Assembly: GCA_945903675.1 (NCBI GenBank)
Contig: CAMDOP010000143.1
Span: 1 to 7,895, forward strand
Length of the DNA stretch: 7,895 nucleotides
Reading direction: 5' to 3'
DNA from: Crenothrix polyspora
GTDB taxonomy: Bacteria > Pseudomonadota > Gammaproteobacteria > Methylococcales > Methylomonadaceae
The position numbers and the translations under genes were made by a program. The notes under the pieces were generated by a model that did not search any database, was not told where the DNA came from, and was given only the letters and a program-made list of their open reading frames with translations. Positions 6,279 through 7,895 of the stretch are shown here, piece by piece. The stretch's first letter is position 1, and each line of letters starts with the position of its first letter.

Positions 6279-7607
6279 TTAAACATAGTCTTGCTTTGTT
6301 TCTTGATAACGTTGACTCACCCACAAAAACAACACGGCTGTTATCAGCATTAAACCAGTAAAAAACCAATAGTAATCAGCGCCGGCCAATTTGCTACTGC
6401 CATCAGTATTGTGGATGAAGAAATTGACTGCGCTAGTAAACAGATTCCCCAGCGCTACCGACAGAAAATAAAACGCCATCACAAACGACTTCATGGTCGC
6501 GGGAGCTTGAGTATATGAAAACTCAAGGCAGGTTATAGAAACCATAACTTCGGCAGACGTTAATAACACATAAGCTAATATCTGCCAGAGTATTGAGGGC
6601 GTTAAACCCGCGTCTAATTGCATTTGTATAAAACTAGGGATAGCAAATGCGACTACGGTAAGAAATAAGCCCAGTTGCATTTTTTTGATGGCGGTTAAAA
6701 CAAAGTAGCGATTAAGCCTAGGATAAACAAAATAAGTAAATAGCGGCACCAACAGCATAATCAGTAGAGGATTAGCGGCTTGAATTTGTGAGGGCAGTAG
6801 TTCTAAGCCCCAGAGCAGTCGATCCATCTTTTGTGCTTGTATTATCCAAGAGGAGCCGGTTTGATCAAATAAAGCCCAAAAGACGGTAAAGAAGGCATAA
6901 ATGGAAGCGAGTTTAGCCAAACGTTTTAGCCCTACTTGACTGCACATTTCTTTAATAAACTTCATTCCAGCAGGTGGTTTATGGATATAGTGATGACGAC
7001 CTAACCAGAGTAAAACGGTCGCCAGTAACATTAATAAGCCAGGAACAGCAAAAGCGATGGCAGGGCCTGAATTATTGAGTAACCATGGAATAATCAACAT
7101 AGCGGCAAATGCACCTACGTTAATGGCGATATAAAACCAGCTATATACTTTAGTCAATAAGTGCTGATTGTTAGGGCCAAACTGATCGCCAATTTGTGCA
7201 GACACACAGGGCTTTATGCCGCCAGAGCCTATGGCGATAAGGCTTTGTCCTAGTAATAAGCCCATACGCGTATTATCTAAGGCCAGAGTAAAGTGACCTA
7301 AACAATAGATCAACGATAATAATAGGACGGTTCGATATTTGCCAAACAGCCCATCCGCTAATAAGGCACCGAATAAGGGCATAAAATAAACGGCGGAGAC
7401 AAATAAATGAAAATAACCTTGGGCTTCATTTTCAGACATGAGCTCAAGCTGACCTGATGAATTGACTAAATATTGAGTCATATAAATCATCAGAATGGCG
7501 CGCATGCCATAATAGCTGAAACGTTCAGCCGCTTCATTGCCGATAATATAAGGTATGCCAGCAGGTACAGTGTGTGAGGCTTCAGTTTGGATTTTATAGA
7601 TGCTCAT
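6279..7607 (-). CDS. POT/PTR2-family proton-coupled oligopeptide transporter
   Basis: An inner-membrane symporter expected to import di- and tripeptides with protons. Numbered from the ATG at 7607 (442 residues), it has the POT signature E25-x2-E28-R29-F30 in GNEAAERFSYYG, the second family signature around SGGIKPCVSAQIGDQFG (128-144), FYIAINVGAF (158-167), FWALFDQTGSSW (243-254) in TM7, and E353 and E362 in the TM10 region (SAEVMVSITCLEFSYTQAP). These are the proton- and peptide-binding positions of the family, so the protein looks intact. Length fits bacterial POTs, though slightly short at the C-terminus. The ATG at 7607 gives the usual short tail before PAGIPYIIGNEAAERF. Upstream in-frame starts exist (ATG at 7625, TTG at 7649) and no ribosome binding site settles the choice. 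The 112-residue membrane protein follows on the same strand. Confidence 0.92.
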   Translation of the reverse strand: MSIYKIQTEASHTVPAGIPYIIGNEAAERFSYYGMRAILMIYMTQYLVNSSGQLELMSENEAQGYFHLFVSAVYFMPLFGALLADGLFGKYRTVLLLSLIYCLGHFTLALDNTRMGLLLGQSLIAIGSGGIKPCVSAQIGDQFGPNNQHLLTKVYSWFYIAINVGAFAAMLIIPWLLNNSGPAIAFAVPGLLMLLATVLLWLGRHHYIHKPPAGMKFIKEMCSQVGLKRLAKLASIYAFFTVFWALFDQTGSSWIIQAQKMDRLLWGLELLPSQIQAANPLLIMLLVPLFTYFVYPRLNRYFVLTAIKKMQLGLFLTVVAFAIPSFIQMQLDAGLTPSILWQILAYVLLTSAEVMVSITCLEFSYTQAPATMKSFVMAFYFLSVALGNLFTSAVNFFIHNTDGSSKLAGADYYWFFTGLMLITAVLFLWVSQRYQETKQDYV

Positions 7608-7673
7608 GTTGCTGCCGGTAACCATATTTGAAAGTCTATTATTACTCAACTAAGGTCTATACGTTAAGATTCT

Positions 7674-7703
7674 TTGGTTGACGTAGCTCAGAGGCGTTAT
7701 AAT
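7674..7703 (+). promoter_or_regulatory. Candidate promoter of the VOC-family gene
   Basis: A perfect TATAAT at 7698-7703 lies 32 bases before the ATG at 7736. TTGGTT at 7674-7679 is a poor -35 box at 18-base spacing; the better TTGACG at 7678-7683 is only 14 bases away. The -10 box is convincing and the -35 choice is open. The region is shared with the divergent POT gene. Confidence 0.45.
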
Positions 7704-7735
7704 TTGTAGCCCTTCTAAATTAAATTAAATAAATC

Positions 7736-7895
7736 ATGCCAAGCAATATCCAGTCCTTGAATCACGCTAGTTTTATTGTAACCGACACAGAAGTTTCGTT
7801 AGGCTTTTACCGTGATATTTTAGGCTTGCAGCAAGTTGATAGGCCTGATTTAGGTTTCCCGGGAGCTTGGTTACAACTAGGTACTCAGCAAATTC
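7736..7895 (+). CDS. VOC-superfamily (glyoxalase/dioxygenase fold) protein, 3' partial
   Basis: Fifty-three codons from ATG 7736 run open to the window edge. The product starts MPSNIQSLNHASFIVTD and continues with SLGFYRDILGLQQV, then GAWLQLG. This is the usual first beta-alpha-beta unit of a vicinal-oxygen-chelate module: the LNHASFIVTD strand with His10 as a likely first metal ligand, the FY-x-D-x-LGL helix end, and the strand that closes the unit. Members include glyoxalase I, fosfomycin-resistance proteins, ring-cleaving dioxygenases and many uncharacterised lyases. The rest of the protein is needed to choose. It is transcribed divergently from the POT gene. No Shine-Dalgarno sequence is seen in the AT-rich leader (TAAATTAAATTAAATAAATC). 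Confidence 0.85.
   Translation, partial: MPSNIQSLNHASFIVTDTEVSLGFYRDILGLQQVDRPDLGFPGAWLQLGTQQI

Noticed and set aside
5923..6282. 119-residue open frame on the + strand opposite the small membrane protein
   Set aside because: It is antisense to the frame with the duplicated hydrophobic units, has no recognisable domain, and overlaps the end of the POT gene. The - strand frame is better supported.
7678..7703. TTGACG/TATAAT as a standard promoter
   Set aside because: The spacing is 14 bases, too short for normal sigma-70 use, so the -10 box was reported with the -35 left open.

Overview
The window reads as chromosomal DNA of a moderately AT-leaning gammaproteobacterium. Support comes from the proteobacterial-style tRNA-Arg with an encoded CCA end, the Gram-negative-type transporters, and REP-like palindromes between genes. 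A Methylococcales-type methanotroph would fit the style of the repeats, but that is an impression; no gene here proves it.

Left part (1-2862, + strand): two adjacent genes that look like an operon. The first enters from outside the window. It carries the end of one CBM21 (starch/glycogen-binding) module, a second complete CBM21 module, and an endonuclease/exonuclease/phosphatase (EEP) domain with all the expected catalytic residues. The second, 22 bases downstream with its own ribosome binding site, is a two-HKD phospholipase D-superfamily protein with an N-terminal domain I do not recognise. Two unrelated phosphodiester-cleaving folds, one tethered to an alpha-glucan-binding module, form the most unusual content of the window.

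Middle part (2863-5721): a roughly 210-base terminal-inverted-repeat element whose left end contains the stop codon of the PLD gene; a His-rich CDF-family cation efflux transporter; a 471-base gap filled with REP/MITE-like palindromes, including a nested palindrome and extra copies of its end sequence; and an MFS transporter of unknown substrate.

Right part (5722-7895): on the - strand, in transcription order, a POT/PTR2 peptide transporter, a 112-residue membrane protein made of two related halves, and tRNA-Arg(UCG). The tRNA has a good candidate promoter across the 3' end of the small gene. Divergent from the POT gene is the start of a VOC/glyoxalase-fold protein that runs off the window.

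The transporters are ordinary housekeeping or accessory genes. The CBM21-EEP/PLD pair, the internally duplicated small membrane protein and the two palindromic elements deserve a second look.
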